Assembly: GCA_002729725.1 (NCBI GenBank)
Contig: PBYS01000082.1
Coordinates: 1-64,000 of the forward strand
Reading direction: 5' to 3'
DNA length: 64,000 nt
DNA from: Puniceicoccaceae bacterium
GTDB lineage: Bacteria > Verrucomicrobiota > Verrucomicrobiia > Opitutales > Coraliomargaritaceae
Shown here: positions 7,669 through 17,269 of the stretch, in pieces
How the letters are laid out: each line of letters starts with the position of its first letter
How positions within the stretch are numbered: the stretch's first letter is position 1
Program-made: the position numbers and the translations under genes
The notes under the pieces: model-generated
What the model saw: only the letters and a program-made list of their open reading frames with translations
The model's database searches: none
Told to the model about the DNA's origin: nothing

Positions 7669-9740
7669 GACGTTTAATTTGGATCACAGGTATTGCCATC
7701 GTATGGGCGAGTGCACTTTGGGGGCAGAGTAACCTTACGGTCTCGGGTTTGGGCTTTTTTAAGGACCGGGGCATGGATGCACGTTTGTCTTTTTTAAACA
7801 ATGTCGAGCCCGATCAAGAGGCTGAGCTCGATGCCGCGCTGTTGGAAGATTGTGCCTTCCTTTTGCTGGAGCAAATGAAGCGGCAGGGCTATTTGGAGCC
7901 ACGCGTCGAAGGGCACTTACGAGTGGGAGATACGCTGCGCTCGGTCGTTTGGGAGGGCGATTATTCGATTCAGCTGGCGGTGGACTTTGTTGCGGATGAG
8001 GCTGAGTTTGAGATTAGTCCCGGGGTCTTGTCTTATTATGATTCAGTGAGTGTCGATGGGGTGCTCGCCATCGATGCAGAACAGGTGGAACGCTTCTTTG
8101 TTCCTGGCGGGGTCCTGTTTGCCGGCAAGCACGCGCGTGTATTTACTGATGCGAATTGGGAGCGGCGCCAGGGGCGCCTGCTGGGAGCATTGGAAGATTT
8201 GGGCTATCGTGCCGCACGTATTATGAGTGAATCAGTTGATGTGGATCGAGTGACGGGTGCCGTTCAGCTGAAAATGACGCTTGATCAGGGGCCTTTGTAT
8301 CAAATCGGTGAGTTAGCGGTGGAGATTATTCGCGAAGACGCTGAACAGCAGCTTCGCTACGAGGCCGCAGCCGGTGTGGTGTTGACGAATGAATGGGAGC
8401 AAGCGAAGTCTGCGGCCCTGCGCAGCGAAGCATTTCGAGCCGGTTATCCTGACGCCAAGGTGCGCAGTGAAATTCTTGCCGAGTTTGAGTTGGACGGAGT
8501 CGTGCGACGTGATCTTCGGTATACCGTGAGCTACGGCCCAGCAGTGACGCTGGATCAAATTAAGTTTGTGGGTGATGAGGCAACGGATCGCTCCGTTCTG
8601 CGAGCTCAGGCTGAGCTGCAGGCCGGTGAGCCCCTCGATCTAATCGCAGTGAGTGAGGCGCGGCGAAGACTCATGGGGCTGGGCATGTATCAAGAGGTCG
8701 GCTTAAGCTTAGAGCCCCCGACTGGAGAGGTGCGTTCGGTGGTGTATCGGTTGAATCCGAGTCAACGCAAAGAATTACAATTGCGAGCAGGTTGGGGTAG
8801 CTATGAGCAGGCGCGAGTTGGTTTTCAATGGCAGCATCGTAGCCCCTGGGGACGAGCGCACCTCTATGAGCTGGAGGTCAAGCAGAGCTTTAAAGCGACA
8901 TCCGCAGAGGCGACTTATTCTGTGCCGCAGTTTTTCGGCACCGAGCTTACTGGGTATTTGAATGCTGAATACGATGAGCGCGAGGAGCTTTCCTTTGATC
9001 GTCGTGGACAAGGTGTGGCTATGGGGACTTCGATGCAGTTGGCTGAGTCGGGCATACGTTTGGCTGTGGAGTATGGCTATTCGCAGGAGAATGCAGATCG
9101 AGTCGATTTGCTCAGCTTTGATTCGGAGGAAGATGCGATTGTGGCGAGCGTGAGCTTTCGAGCATCATTGGATCGCCGCGATGATTTTCTGGCTCCGAGT
9201 TCGGGCTATAGTTTGTTTGCGAGTATAGAAACGGCCGGCCAATGGCTTGGGGGAACAGTGAACTTTCAAAAGTTGGAAATGGGTGGCAGCTATCATTTCG
9301 CTTTGAGTGACAGTGTGCTAGTACATGTAGGCTTGCGTGGTGGGGCGCTCTTTACGACTGGAGCGGCGGCAGATAATATACCCTTTAATGAGCGTTTTTT
9401 TGCTGGTGGTGAGAACTCCGTGAGAGGCTATCGTCAGGGGGGCGCCTCGCCGCTGGATACGGGGGGGGGCGAGGTCGGCTCGGAGAGCTATGCCTTGCTC
9501 AATCTGGAATTTGAGCAGCGGGTTTACTCGAAGCTATCGACGGTGCTGTTTTTGGACTCCGTTATGAATGCGCGCGATGGATTCTTCGCGGGTGAACGGG
9601 AGCTGTTGAGTTCGATCGGGCTGGGTCTGCGCTATCAGACGGTAGTTGGGCCTTTGCGTGTCGAGTATGGACATAATCTGAATCCCCGGAATTCAGACTC
9701 TGACGGGGCAGTTCACTTCTCAATCGGATTCCCCTTTTAG
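7665..9740 (+). CDS. tamA: TamA/BamA-family outer-membrane barrel protein
   Basis: Encodes 691 residues with a signal peptide (hydrophobic core IAIVWASALWG). POTRA-like repeats occupy roughly residues 110-360, and a C-terminal surface-antigen (Omp85) barrel of about 330 residues follows. The barrel carries the family motif FFAGGENSVRGYRQGG (VRGY/F loop) and ends in VHFSIGFPF with a terminal Phe, the outer-membrane signal. It probably partners the TamB-like protein encoded directly upstream (ATGA overlap) in assembling outer-membrane components. It could instead be an additional BamA paralogue, but the pairing with tamB favours TamA. Confidence 0.87.
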   Translation: MRRLIWITGIAIVWASALWGQSNLTVSGLGFFKDRGMDARLSFLNNVEPDQEAELDAALLEDCAFLLLEQMKRQGYLEPRVEGHLRVGDTLRSVVWEGDYSIQLAVDFVADEAEFEISPGVLSYYDSVSVDGVLAIDAEQVERFFVPGGVLFAGKHARVFTDANWERRQGRLLGALEDLGYRAARIMSESVDVDRVTGAVQLKMTLDQGPLYQIGELAVEIIREDAEQQLRYEAAAGVVLTNEWEQAKSAALRSEAFRAGYPDAKVRSEILAEFELDGVVRRDLRYTVSYGPAVTLDQIKFVGDEATDRSVLRAQAELQAGEPLDLIAVSEARRRLMGLGMYQEVGLSLEPPTGEVRSVVYRLNPSQRKELQLRAGWGSYEQARVGFQWQHRSPWGRAHLYELEVKQSFKATSAEATYSVPQFFGTELTGYLNAEYDEREELSFDRRGQGVAMGTSMQLAESGIRLAVEYGYSQENADRVDLLSFDSEEDAIVASVSFRASLDRRDDFLAPSSGYSLFASIETAGQWLGGTVNFQKLEMGGSYHFALSDSVLVHVGLRGGALFTTGAAADNIPFNERFFAGGENSVRGYRQGGASPLDTGGGEVGSESYALLNLEFEQRVYSKLSTVLFLDSVMNARDGFFAGERELLSSIGLGLRYQTVVGPLRVEYGHNLNPRNSDSDGAVHFSIGFPF

Positions 9741-9895
9741 CGTGCGCGCTTTCTCCTTGATCTTCAATGAAATGCAGGCAGTATCGCGCACTTCCTTTCT
9801 GAGCGATGCATTTTATGCCTTTCGCGGCTCAGAGTTTAATCGGACCCGGATGCGTTATTATGTTGGCCGGGCACATCACCCACAGCTAAATAATT

Positions 9896-11110
9896 ATGAC
9901 GTTTCACGAACTTGGACTCGATGAGTCTATCCTTAAATCTATCGATGAATTCGGCTTCACTGAGCCGACTCCTATTCAAGCGGGCGCGATCCCACATATT
10001 CTCGAGGGCCGCGATGTAATTGGCTCCGCTCAGACAGGCACAGGTAAGACTGCTGCCTATGCGCTACCGATCTTGCATCGACTCGGCGGTCACCGCGAGG
10101 GCGCGGCTCCGCGCTGCTTAGTGCTAGGCCCCACACGTGAGTTGGCCGCTCAGGTAGAGGATCAGTTCGATTCGTATGGTAAATACTGTGCGCCCAAGTG
10201 CTGCTTGATTCACGGTGGTGTTGGCTACGGTAAGCAAATTGACGAGATTAAAGCAGGTGCCGACGTCGTGATCGCTACGCCAGGGCGTTTGCTGGACCAC
10301 ATTCAGCAAAAGAACTTTGACCTCAAGTCCATCGAAGTCTTGGTGCTGGATGAGGTTGATCGTATGCTCGATATGGGCTTTATCGACGATGTGCAGCGCA
10401 TCATGAAGCTGTGCAATAAGAACCGGCAAACATTACTCTTTTCGGCAACTGTATCGGAGGACATTAAGCGCTTAGTCGCTAAGGGCTTAAAAGATCCCGT
10501 TGACGTGACCATTGGTATTAAGCTCACACCTGCAGAGACGGTGAAGCATGTCATTTATCCGGTGGGAGCCATGCAGAAATTTGACCTGCTGATCGCACTG
10601 ATCGATCAAATGGAAATCGATAGCATGATCATTTTCTGTCGTATGAAGGTGGGCGCCGACCGCATCACGCGCTGGTTGCAAGAGCGTGGCTTGAGTTGTG
10701 CGGCGATGCACTCGAATCTGCCGCAAAAGGCGCGCACTAAAGCACTACAGCAGTTTAAGGACGGGAAGATTAAGATTCTGATTGCGACCGATATTGCGTC
10801 GCGCGGTCTGGATATAGCTAACGTCACCCACGTTATTAATTACGATGTGCCGGAGCATGCCGAAGATTATGTGCACCGCATCGGCCGCACCGGCCGTGCG
10901 CAGCGTGAAGGCGATGCAGCGACGATCGTTGCGCCTGATGAGCAAGCCAAGTTGGACGCAATCGAGAAGTTTATTGATATGCAGATTCCGCAGTTGAAGT
11001 TGGAAGGCTTTAACTACTTTCATGAGCCAATCATCCGCACTTCAACGGCTGAAAAGCCACGTCGCCGCAAGCGTAATTCAGGCAGCAGCCGTTTTGGTCG
11101 TCGTCGGTAG
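9896..11110 (+). CDS. DEAD-box RNA helicase, RhlE-like
   Basis: Encodes 404 residues with both RecA-like domains. A Q-motif (FTEPTPIQ) is followed by Walker A AQTGTGKT (45-52), PTRELA, TPGR, motif II, the SAT motif, and in domain 2 IATDIASRGLD and HRIGRTGR. Motif II reads DEVD (152-155) instead of DEAD, an unusual conservative change. The short basic tail (KPRRRKR...RRR) likely binds RNA. This arrangement fits RhlE-type helicases in ribosome assembly or mRNA decay. rsmE follows only six bases downstream, which suggests an RNA/ribosome-related operon. The start at 9896 gives the canonical N-terminus. Confidence 0.92.
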   Translation: MTFHELGLDESILKSIDEFGFTEPTPIQAGAIPHILEGRDVIGSAQTGTGKTAAYALPILHRLGGHREGAAPRCLVLGPTRELAAQVEDQFDSYGKYCAPKCCLIHGGVGYGKQIDEIKAGADVVIATPGRLLDHIQQKNFDLKSIEVLVLDEVDRMLDMGFIDDVQRIMKLCNKNRQTLLFSATVSEDIKRLVAKGLKDPVDVTIGIKLTPAETVKHVIYPVGAMQKFDLLIALIDQMEIDSMIIFCRMKVGADRITRWLQERGLSCAAMHSNLPQKARTKALQQFKDGKIKILIATDIASRGLDIANVTHVINYDVPEHAEDYVHRIGRTGRAQREGDAATIVAPDEQAKLDAIEKFIDMQIPQLKLEGFNYFHEPIIRTSTAEKPRRRKRNSGSSRFGRRR

Positions 11111-11116
11111 CCATTA

Positions 11117-11863
11117 ATGAATCTCATCCTCTTTGATACTCCCTTCGAAACCAGGCGGCTGGAGGCTGGTGATACTCGCGGGCAGCACATCTTTAAAGTC
11201 CTGCGTGCCCGTGTGGGCACTAAGGTCTTTGTAGGCTTTATCAATGGTCTGCGTGCTCGAGCCGAGGTGACCTTGGTGGAGGCCGATGGTGCGATCAGTT
11301 TGCGTGTGATTGGCACGGAAGCCGCGCCGAAGCCCTTGCCGATTCGTCTCTTACTCGGTTTGCCGCGCCCGCATACCGCCAAGCGTATACTCTTTGAGGC
11401 CGCGAGTATGGGGGTGCAGGATTTGCACTTCTTTGAGGCCGAACGTGGTGAGCCTTCATACGCGCAAAGCAGTTTATGGACGAGCGGTGAATGGAAAGAG
11501 CGCTTGCGCCTCGGCACGGAGCAATCTTTCGGCACGCATGTGCCTGAGGTCGGCATGCACACCGATTTGCAGTCCGCGATTTCTTTTTTACAAGGTGAGG
11601 GCGCGCACATCGCATTGGATAATTACGAAGCGGCTGGGCCTTTGCCGCAGCAATTATCCCCGGGCTTGCGCAGCGCCGTCATTGCCTTGGGTCCCGAGCG
11701 CGGTTGGTCGCCCAATGAGCGTGATACCTTTCGTAAGAACGGTTGGAAGTTAGCTCATTTAGGGGCACATGTGCTGCGCCTGGAGACGGCTTGCTCTGTC
11801 GCGGTGGGTGCTGTTTCCGCTTGCTTGGATTTTTACGATACGCAGACCCGCACAATTCTTTAA
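11117..11863 (+). CDS. rsmE: 16S rRNA (uracil-1498 N3)-methyltransferase
   Basis: Encodes 248 residues, normal for RsmE. The N-terminal PUA-like part contains GQHIFKVLRAR. The C-terminal SPOUT knot carries the SAM-binding signature ALGPERGWSPNE and the end motif LGAHVLRLETA. The enzyme methylates N3 of U1498 in helix 44 of 16S rRNA. It is six bases downstream of the helicase gene and probably cotranscribed. A weak hairpin overlaps the stop codon. Confidence 0.93.
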   Translation: MNLILFDTPFETRRLEAGDTRGQHIFKVLRARVGTKVFVGFINGLRARAEVTLVEADGAISLRVIGTEAAPKPLPIRLLLGLPRPHTAKRILFEAASMGVQDLHFFEAERGEPSYAQSSLWTSGEWKERLRLGTEQSFGTHVPEVGMHTDLQSAISFLQGEGAHIALDNYEAAGPLPQQLSPGLRSAVIALGPERGWSPNERDTFRKNGWKLAHLGAHVLRLETACSVAVGAVSACLDFYDTQTRTIL

Positions 11864-11887
11864 GTGCATCTGTTCGAATGCTTAAAG
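11858..11887 (+). terminator. Weak stem-loop after rsmE
   Basis: CTTTAAG(T)GCAT pairs with ATGCTTAAAG around an 8-nt loop, with one bulged T. It overlaps the rsmE stop and sits between convergent genes. Only a short TTT follows, so termination activity is uncertain. Confidence 0.35.
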
Positions 11888-11894
11888 GTAGTAT

Positions 11895-12761
11895 TTAGTC
11901 CGCATTTAGCTGCGTGACGGTATAACTCTTGGCTGTTAAGAGTTTAATCAGGCCATCGCTGCCGGCCATGTGGGCGAGGCCGACTAGAACTAATTCGGTG
12001 GGCTCGGTTTCTAACATGGCTTCAATTTGTGGTAACCAGCGGGCGTTGCGGTCCTTGAGCATGGTGTTATAGATTTCTGGATACTGTAGCATGTCATCGA
12101 CAAAGAGTTGTTCAATTGTATCCATATTTCCTATGCGCCAAGCTTCGATCATTTGCTCGAAGAGTTCGTTGATGCGTTCTAAGTCCTTTAGACTGTAGAG
12201 CACCATTTCGCTTTCGATGCCCTCGCCCAGACTAGTGATGAGTTGGAGTTGGAACTCCGTCGTTTCAAGCGATGCGATCGGCTTCTGATCCACTTTGGCT
12301 TGCTGGGCGTAGTGTAGGTCGACACCCGCTTGTGACACGCCCGCTTGCATGAGTTTCTGCACTGTTAGCATCATGACGGCCATGCCCGGCTTCATGCTTT
12401 GGATCATTTCAATCGGCATGTTCGCTTGGCGGCATTCTGCGGCTAGGGCGGTGTAGGCTTCATCGCTAAGCACGCTCTTTAGCGTGCGGCCGTCTTTATA
12501 GACGCTTTCTGCCATTAGTCGCATGGCAAAGGCTGGATCGTTTAAATTGTCGGGGGAGACTTCGAAGACCAAGCTGTCGGCGGCTTGGTAGGCGATGTCG
12601 AATTCATTGGGTAAGGGGTAGTCACTGCTTCGCAAAATATGAGAAGTGCCTCCCAGATAAAGCCTATGCGCGCCTTGGGATACTTTCCAAACAGAGCTTT
12701 GGGCAGAGAGGCTGCTACTGACTAGGAGGCAAGCGGCGGCGATGTATGTCAGGGTTTTCAT
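11895..12761 (-). CDS. TraB/GumN-family exported protein
   Basis: The chosen start at 12761 (MKTLTYIAAACLLV) gives 288 residues with a clear signal peptide cut near SLSAQ. A longer frame adds 33 charged residues and hides the signal. The TraB/GumN fold marks are YLGGTSHI near the N-terminus, an FEVSP segment in the middle, and VGLAHMAGSDGLI near the C-terminus with the second conserved His. The fold is related to EreA/Tiki-type metal-dependent hydrolases; the substrate in bacteria is unknown. The gene lies 55 bp downstream of the degenerate NtrC-like gene on the same strand and may be cotranscribed with it. Confidence 0.85.
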   Translation of the reverse strand: MKTLTYIAAACLLVSSSLSAQSSVWKVSQGAHRLYLGGTSHILRSSDYPLPNEFDIAYQAADSLVFEVSPDNLNDPAFAMRLMAESVYKDGRTLKSVLSDEAYTALAAECRQANMPIEMIQSMKPGMAVMMLTVQKLMQAGVSQAGVDLHYAQQAKVDQKPIASLETTEFQLQLITSLGEGIESEMVLYSLKDLERINELFEQMIEAWRIGNMDTIEQLFVDDMLQYPEIYNTMLKDRNARWLPQIEAMLETEPTELVLVGLAHMAGSDGLIKLLTAKSYTVTQLNAD

Positions 12762-12816
12762 GTAGTTGTGCGAACTTCCGTTTTTTTTGGAGCTCGCGAT
12801 GCGCCACTCTCGTAGG

Positions 12817-14037
12817 CTAAGCAGCGCCCGTTTGGTTCTTGAAATATTTTTCGTCGGCAAGGCTTTCGATTAGGTGCGAGGTGGTGGGGCTGTCGTCACC
12901 GAAGCTCTTGAGCTCGTTTTCGGTTAGCGTGTCACGTTCTGTGAGCGACATAGAGTTGCGTATGATGCGGACTAAGCCGGAGTAGCTCATTTCTGCACAT
13001 TGTGCTTCTAGATAATCGATGGCGCTTTGGCTAAGCATGCGTGTGACTAGGAAGGGGTGGGCACTGCGTAGGGTGGTGAAGATGGATTGGGCAATTAGGC
13101 TGACATCTTCTTTGCGTTCTGCCATGAATGGGATTTCGACAGTCTCGCCCAGTTCTCTAAACTTATTCAGTAGGGCTTTAACTTCTTTTTCTAAATAGCC
13201 TTCGGAGTCATCCACGTGGCCTAGAATGAAGCATGGTCTAGGTGCTTGTATCTCGGCTTCGCTCAATTGCTGGAGGTAGTTGTTTAAGCGTTCGATAGTG
13301 AGCGCGCCTAATTCGTAGGATAGGCCCAGATAGCAGTAGCCTGTTTGGGCATGGGGGGTAATTTTGCGTTTGATCTCGTTGATTTCAACACGCATGGGGT
13401 CGGCAATGTGGAGGGGGCATTGATCGCCATTGGTACGGAAGTTGAGTTCGTGTGCGGTGAGTTCAAAGTCGGCACCATCCTCGCCGCAGAGGAGGATGAA
13501 TTGGGGGCGCTTGGCCAGTCCCGCGATGGTGACCAGTAGCTCCTGCATCACGTCGCTCTTTGCGGTGAGGTAGCGTGCGAGGGTGATCGGTGTGTTTGCT
13601 TGTTGTTTGCCGCTAGACTTGACTTGTGGGCTCTTGGGCGTGTGGGCCTTCTTGCGCGCGCGCTTCTTTTTGGCGTTTAAGCTGTCGACTTCGTGGAGCA
13701 CTTGTTTGAGGCGCACGCTTGATTTACGGATATCATTGGAAAGTGCGAAGTAGTGCTTTGCGGTCTTAGGGCAGTTGGAGTGAGTTGAGCCTTCAAGGAG
13801 TAGTTCGAAGGCGACTAGATTCGTCTTCTTGCTTCCGAAGCGAAGCGCATCGAAAGCCATCAACTGGGGTTCTAATTGCAGGTCATAGAAGACTTTGTCG
13901 GCCTTCTTTAGTTTAGGTAGCACCGTGATGAGTGCCTCTAAGTCGCGGTAGAAATGAAATGCTTGCTGTCCGCCTTCGAGTAATTGGGTGAATTGCTGAC
14001 AGAGCTTGGGTGCTGTGGTTAGGATGTGGATACTCAT
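12817..14037 (-). CDS. Degenerate NtrC-like protein, REC and AAA motifs lost
   Basis: A 406-residue protein with the outline of a sigma-54 activator but without its chemistry. The N-terminal 100 residues resemble a receiver domain, yet the acidic pocket and phosphoacceptor Asp are not seen. A basic linker (KKKRARKKAH) follows. The AAA region aligns with bacterial enhancer-binding proteins: LLCGEDGADFELTAHELN stands where Walker A should be, GYCYLGLSYELG replaces the Walker B GGTLFLDEIGE, and VEIPFMAERKEDVSLIA equals LPPLRERxEDI. SGLVRIIRNSMSL corresponds to GNVRELRN. No GAFTGA loop and no DNA-binding helix-turn-helix were found. It is a paralogue of the pair at 37.7-40.3 kb and probably a non-catalytic scaffold or regulator. 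Confidence 0.7.
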   Translation of the reverse strand: MSIHILTTAPKLCQQFTQLLEGGQQAFHFYRDLEALITVLPKLKKADKVFYDLQLEPQLMAFDALRFGSKKTNLVAFELLLEGSTHSNCPKTAKHYFALSNDIRKSSVRLKQVLHEVDSLNAKKKRARKKAHTPKSPQVKSSGKQQANTPITLARYLTAKSDVMQELLVTIAGLAKRPQFILLCGEDGADFELTAHELNFRTNGDQCPLHIADPMRVEINEIKRKITPHAQTGYCYLGLSYELGALTIERLNNYLQQLSEAEIQAPRPCFILGHVDDSEGYLEKEVKALLNKFRELGETVEIPFMAERKEDVSLIAQSIFTTLRSAHPFLVTRMLSQSAIDYLEAQCAEMSYSGLVRIIRNSMSLTERDTLTENELKSFGDDSPTTSHLIESLADEKYFKNQTGAA

Positions 14038-14269
14038 CTTTAATGGGGAACAGGATGGAGCGTTTATATTAAATCCCTCTTTGTCTAACTTGCAATAGGG
14101 ATCGAGCAGTTCGTTTTTTTTTTACGGTAATTTATTAGTTAGTCATCTATACGTTTGTAGCGCGAGTTATTTTCTGTGAGTTGGCATGCTGACAGTTTTT
14201 GAGGCAAACTCGCTGCAATAAGGTTATTTTTCAATTGAAGGAGGATGTGCTGTAGGCAGGCTTCATTTT

Positions 14270-15439
14270 ATGGCATATGGCTCTAACAATCGCGCTAGAC
14301 GAGTGCAGACACGATCTTCGGAATTTACGGTGACTTGCACCGAGCTATTAGTTGTCGATCAGGCTCCCTTTTTGAAGAAAGCACTGTCGACCTGTCGGCG
14401 CTTGCGTAAGGAGCTGGACAAAAAGCAGGGCTTATTGGCGCATTTTGAAGATGAGGATCGTGCTGCGTTTCAGCGTTGGTTAAACAGTACACATGGTGCG
14501 ACTTTGACACAGGTGCGTGAATTGCGGGATGAGGTGTCGGCGTATCAGTTCATCTTGTACCACTTGTCGCACTGCGCATATCACTCCTTTGAGGACGTGC
14601 CCAAGCTCTATCAGGAGCTCTTTCAACTCAAAAAGAAAGGCATGCTCTATAGTTATGTGCCGCCGGAGGTGGAAGATTCGGTGGAGAGCGATGATGCTAA
14701 GGATGAGGGCGATGATGCATGGGGGGGCGTATTTGAGGACGAGGAGGATGAAGATTGGACGGATGCGGATCGCATGCGTGATTTCTTTGACCGTGCCTTT
14801 GGCGATGGGCGCGCGGGTAGTGGATATGGTGAGGAGGAATTGCGTGCGGCGAGTGCCCGTAAAGCCGCTAATGATGCGCGTTTGAAATCCTGCTATCGGC
14901 AACTGGCGAAACGCTTGCACCCTGATCATTCGGAACTAGAGGAGTCGGTGCGTGAGAAACGCTGGCACGAGATTCAGGAGGCTTACCACAATAGCGATTT
15001 GGAGGGCTTGCTGCGAGTGGAAGCCGTGTGTGATATGGACGAGGAGGGGCTCAGTGTGAAGCTTGGCTTGGCACGTTTGCGTGATCTGGCCGCGTATCAG
15101 AAGGCGCATCTATTACCGATCCGGGAAGCTTTGCGAGCGGCGAAGAAGGACATCGCCTTTGGGTTCTCGCAGCGGGGGCCTTCGCCTCAGGTGGAATACG
15201 AGATTGCTGGTGGCTTGAAATTTGAACGGATTGACTTGAAAGCTGCCGTGGCTGATTTGGCGCGTGCGGCTAAATCGATTCGTAATGAAGTGGAAGCCGA
15301 ATTGAAGGCTTCCGAGATTCGGACAGCTAAAGCGGCTTTGCGCCGAGGGCACAGGCAGGCGCCGCAGGTGAAGACGCCTGCGACATCTGGCAAGAATGCT
15401 GAGCGGGCCAAGGATACTGAGCAGATGACCTTCTTTTGA
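14270..15439 (+). CDS. Large protein with an internal J-domain
   Basis: Encodes 389 residues. A helical N-terminal half (about 1-135) is followed by a very acidic linker (roughly 140-180, many Asp/Glu). A J-domain-like segment comes next, with CYRQLAKRLHPDHSELE containing His-Pro-Asp at 217-219, then the helix REKRWHEIQEAYHNSDLEGL. The C-terminal part is helical and basic. J-domains stimulate Hsp70 (DnaK) ATPase, so a co-chaperone role is likely. There is no Gly/Phe region or zinc finger, so this is not DnaJ itself. It is transcribed towards glnII and shares the intergenic hairpin with it. Confidence 0.75.
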   Translation: MAYGSNNRARRVQTRSSEFTVTCTELLVVDQAPFLKKALSTCRRLRKELDKKQGLLAHFEDEDRAAFQRWLNSTHGATLTQVRELRDEVSAYQFILYHLSHCAYHSFEDVPKLYQELFQLKKKGMLYSYVPPEVEDSVESDDAKDEGDDAWGGVFEDEEDEDWTDADRMRDFFDRAFGDGRAGSGYGEEELRAASARKAANDARLKSCYRQLAKRLHPDHSELEESVREKRWHEIQEAYHNSDLEGLLRVEAVCDMDEEGLSVKLGLARLRDLAAYQKAHLLPIREALRAAKKDIAFGFSQRGPSPQVEYEIAGGLKFERIDLKAAVADLARAAKSIRNEVEAELKASEIRTAKAALRRGHRQAPQVKTPATSGKNAERAKDTEQMTFF

Positions 15440-15455
15440 CTCTGTGCTCTCGAAA

Positions 15456-15487
15456 TAAAAAAACGCCACTCCTTGCGGAGTGGCGTT
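15456..15487 (-). terminator. Intrinsic terminator of glnII
   Basis: On the minus strand an 11-bp perfect stem (AACGCCACTCC / GGAGTGGCGTT, 15462-15487) with a 4-nt loop is followed by a run of seven T residues. It sits downstream of the glutamine synthetase stop codon and fits a strong rho-independent terminator for that gene. It may also limit read-through from the plus-strand J-domain gene. Confidence 0.85.
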
Positions 15488-15579
15488 GATGAAGTGTTTG
15501 CCTCGCGCGCGTTTGTTTCGCTTTGCAACTCTTTAGGCCTAGGCCCTAGGCAGCGCGGCGCACGCTGGGGCGGTTCGCC

Positions 15580-16605
<1,026 letters not shown>

Positions 16606-16654
16606 AGCTATTTTCTGTGTTTTGTCAGGTTGTTGATTGACTGTTGAGTTTCAG

Positions 16655-16680
16655 CGGGTGGCTGAAAATTGTGTCACCCG
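16655..16680 (-). repeat. Hairpin in the glnII leader
   Basis: CGGGTG (16655-16660) and CACCCG (16675-16680) can pair in the predicted 5' leader of glnII. The stem is only six base pairs, so a regulatory role is possible but unproven. Confidence 0.3.
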
Positions 16681-16695
16681 AGGAAATTATATTTT

Positions 16696-16712
16696 AGCAG
16701 CTTGCGTGCCAA
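16696..16712 (-). promoter_or_regulatory. Sigma-54 (-24/-12) promoter candidate for glnII
   Basis: The minus strand reads TTGGCACGCAAGCTGCT. It has a perfect TGGCACG -24 element and CTGCT at -12 (consensus TTGCW, one mismatch). The invariant GG and GC are exactly 10 nt apart. Transcription would start near 16686, giving a leader of about 80 nt before the glnII ATG. Nitrogen-regulated sigma-54 control of glutamine synthetase is well established in other phyla. Confidence 0.6.
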
Positions 16713-16737
16713 CATTTATTTTTGTTAATCTTTTCAC

Positions 16738-16777
16738 GTTCTAGAAATAGAACCTTGCTAGATTTCTGTTGAAATCT
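16738..16777 (+). promoter_or_regulatory. Two adjacent inverted repeats upstream of the kinase-like gene
   Basis: GTTCTA-GAAA-TAGAAC (16738-16753) and AGATTTC-TGTT-GAAATCT (16760-16777) are two perfect small inverted repeats in the divergent region between glnII and the kinase-like gene. They could be operators or leader hairpins; there is no direct evidence for either. Confidence 0.35.
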
Positions 16778-16818
16778 TGCCATTGCACAAGAGAAACCCT
16801 GAAATTTATTTAAAAATA

Positions 16819-17268
16819 ATGGAAGAAGCAAAAAATACAGCCAGAGCCGTGGTGCATATCGGATATGATGGACGTGTGCACAAAACCTTCAAAGGGCCCC
16901 AAGCTCGCGAGCGCTATGAGAACGAGGTGCGTGTGCTTCAGTTTCTTGAAGAGCAGGGCTGTAACTTCGTGCCTAAGATCGTCGAGAAGGAGGATTCGAA
17001 GCTTTATTTAGTGACTTCTAATTGCGGCGCACGGGTGGATCGAATGAGTGACAAGAAGAAGGCACATGTCTTTCACGAATTGGAGCAATACGGGGTCCGG
17101 CATGACGACGCAGAAGTGCGTAACATTACTTATAGTGCGCAACTTGGGCGATTTTGCGTGATCGATTTCGAGTTTGCTTCGATCTTGGTGCCTGGTTATC
17201 CGCCATCGCCTAAGATGGAGTCGGTCGCAGATCGTAGCCAGTGGAATTTGGGGCAGGAGGAGGCTTAA
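16819..17268 (+). CDS. Miniature protein-kinase-like protein
   Basis: The ATG at 16819 gives 149 residues; a TTG 14 codons earlier is possible but less likely. The protein keeps the key residues of the kinase fold in order. These are a beta-3-type Lys (VHKTF, Lys22), an alpha-C-type Glu (Glu36 in YENEV), a catalytic loop HDDAEVRN (95-102) that fits HxDxxxxN with Asp97 and Asn102, and DFE (116-118) in place of DFG. No substrate lobe or large C-lobe follows, so it resembles minimal Bud32/RIO/KdkA-like kinases. One base separates its stop from the PP2C phosphatase start, which strongly suggests a functional pair. Real kinase activity is unproven. Confidence 0.65.
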   Translation: MEEAKNTARAVVHIGYDGRVHKTFKGPQARERYENEVRVLQFLEEQGCNFVPKIVEKEDSKLYLVTSNCGARVDRMSDKKKAHVFHELEQYGVRHDDAEVRNITYSAQLGRFCVIDFEFASILVPGYPPSPKMESVADRSQWNLGQEEA

Positions 17269-17269
17269 G

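Noticed and set aside
9742-9924. 60-residue frame just after the TamA-like gene
   Set aside because: It overlaps the start of the helicase gene and shows no recognisable features.
16777-16818. Upstream TTG start for the kinase-like gene
   Set aside because: It would run through the second inverted repeat and adds residues unlike the conserved core; the ATG at 16819 is preferred.
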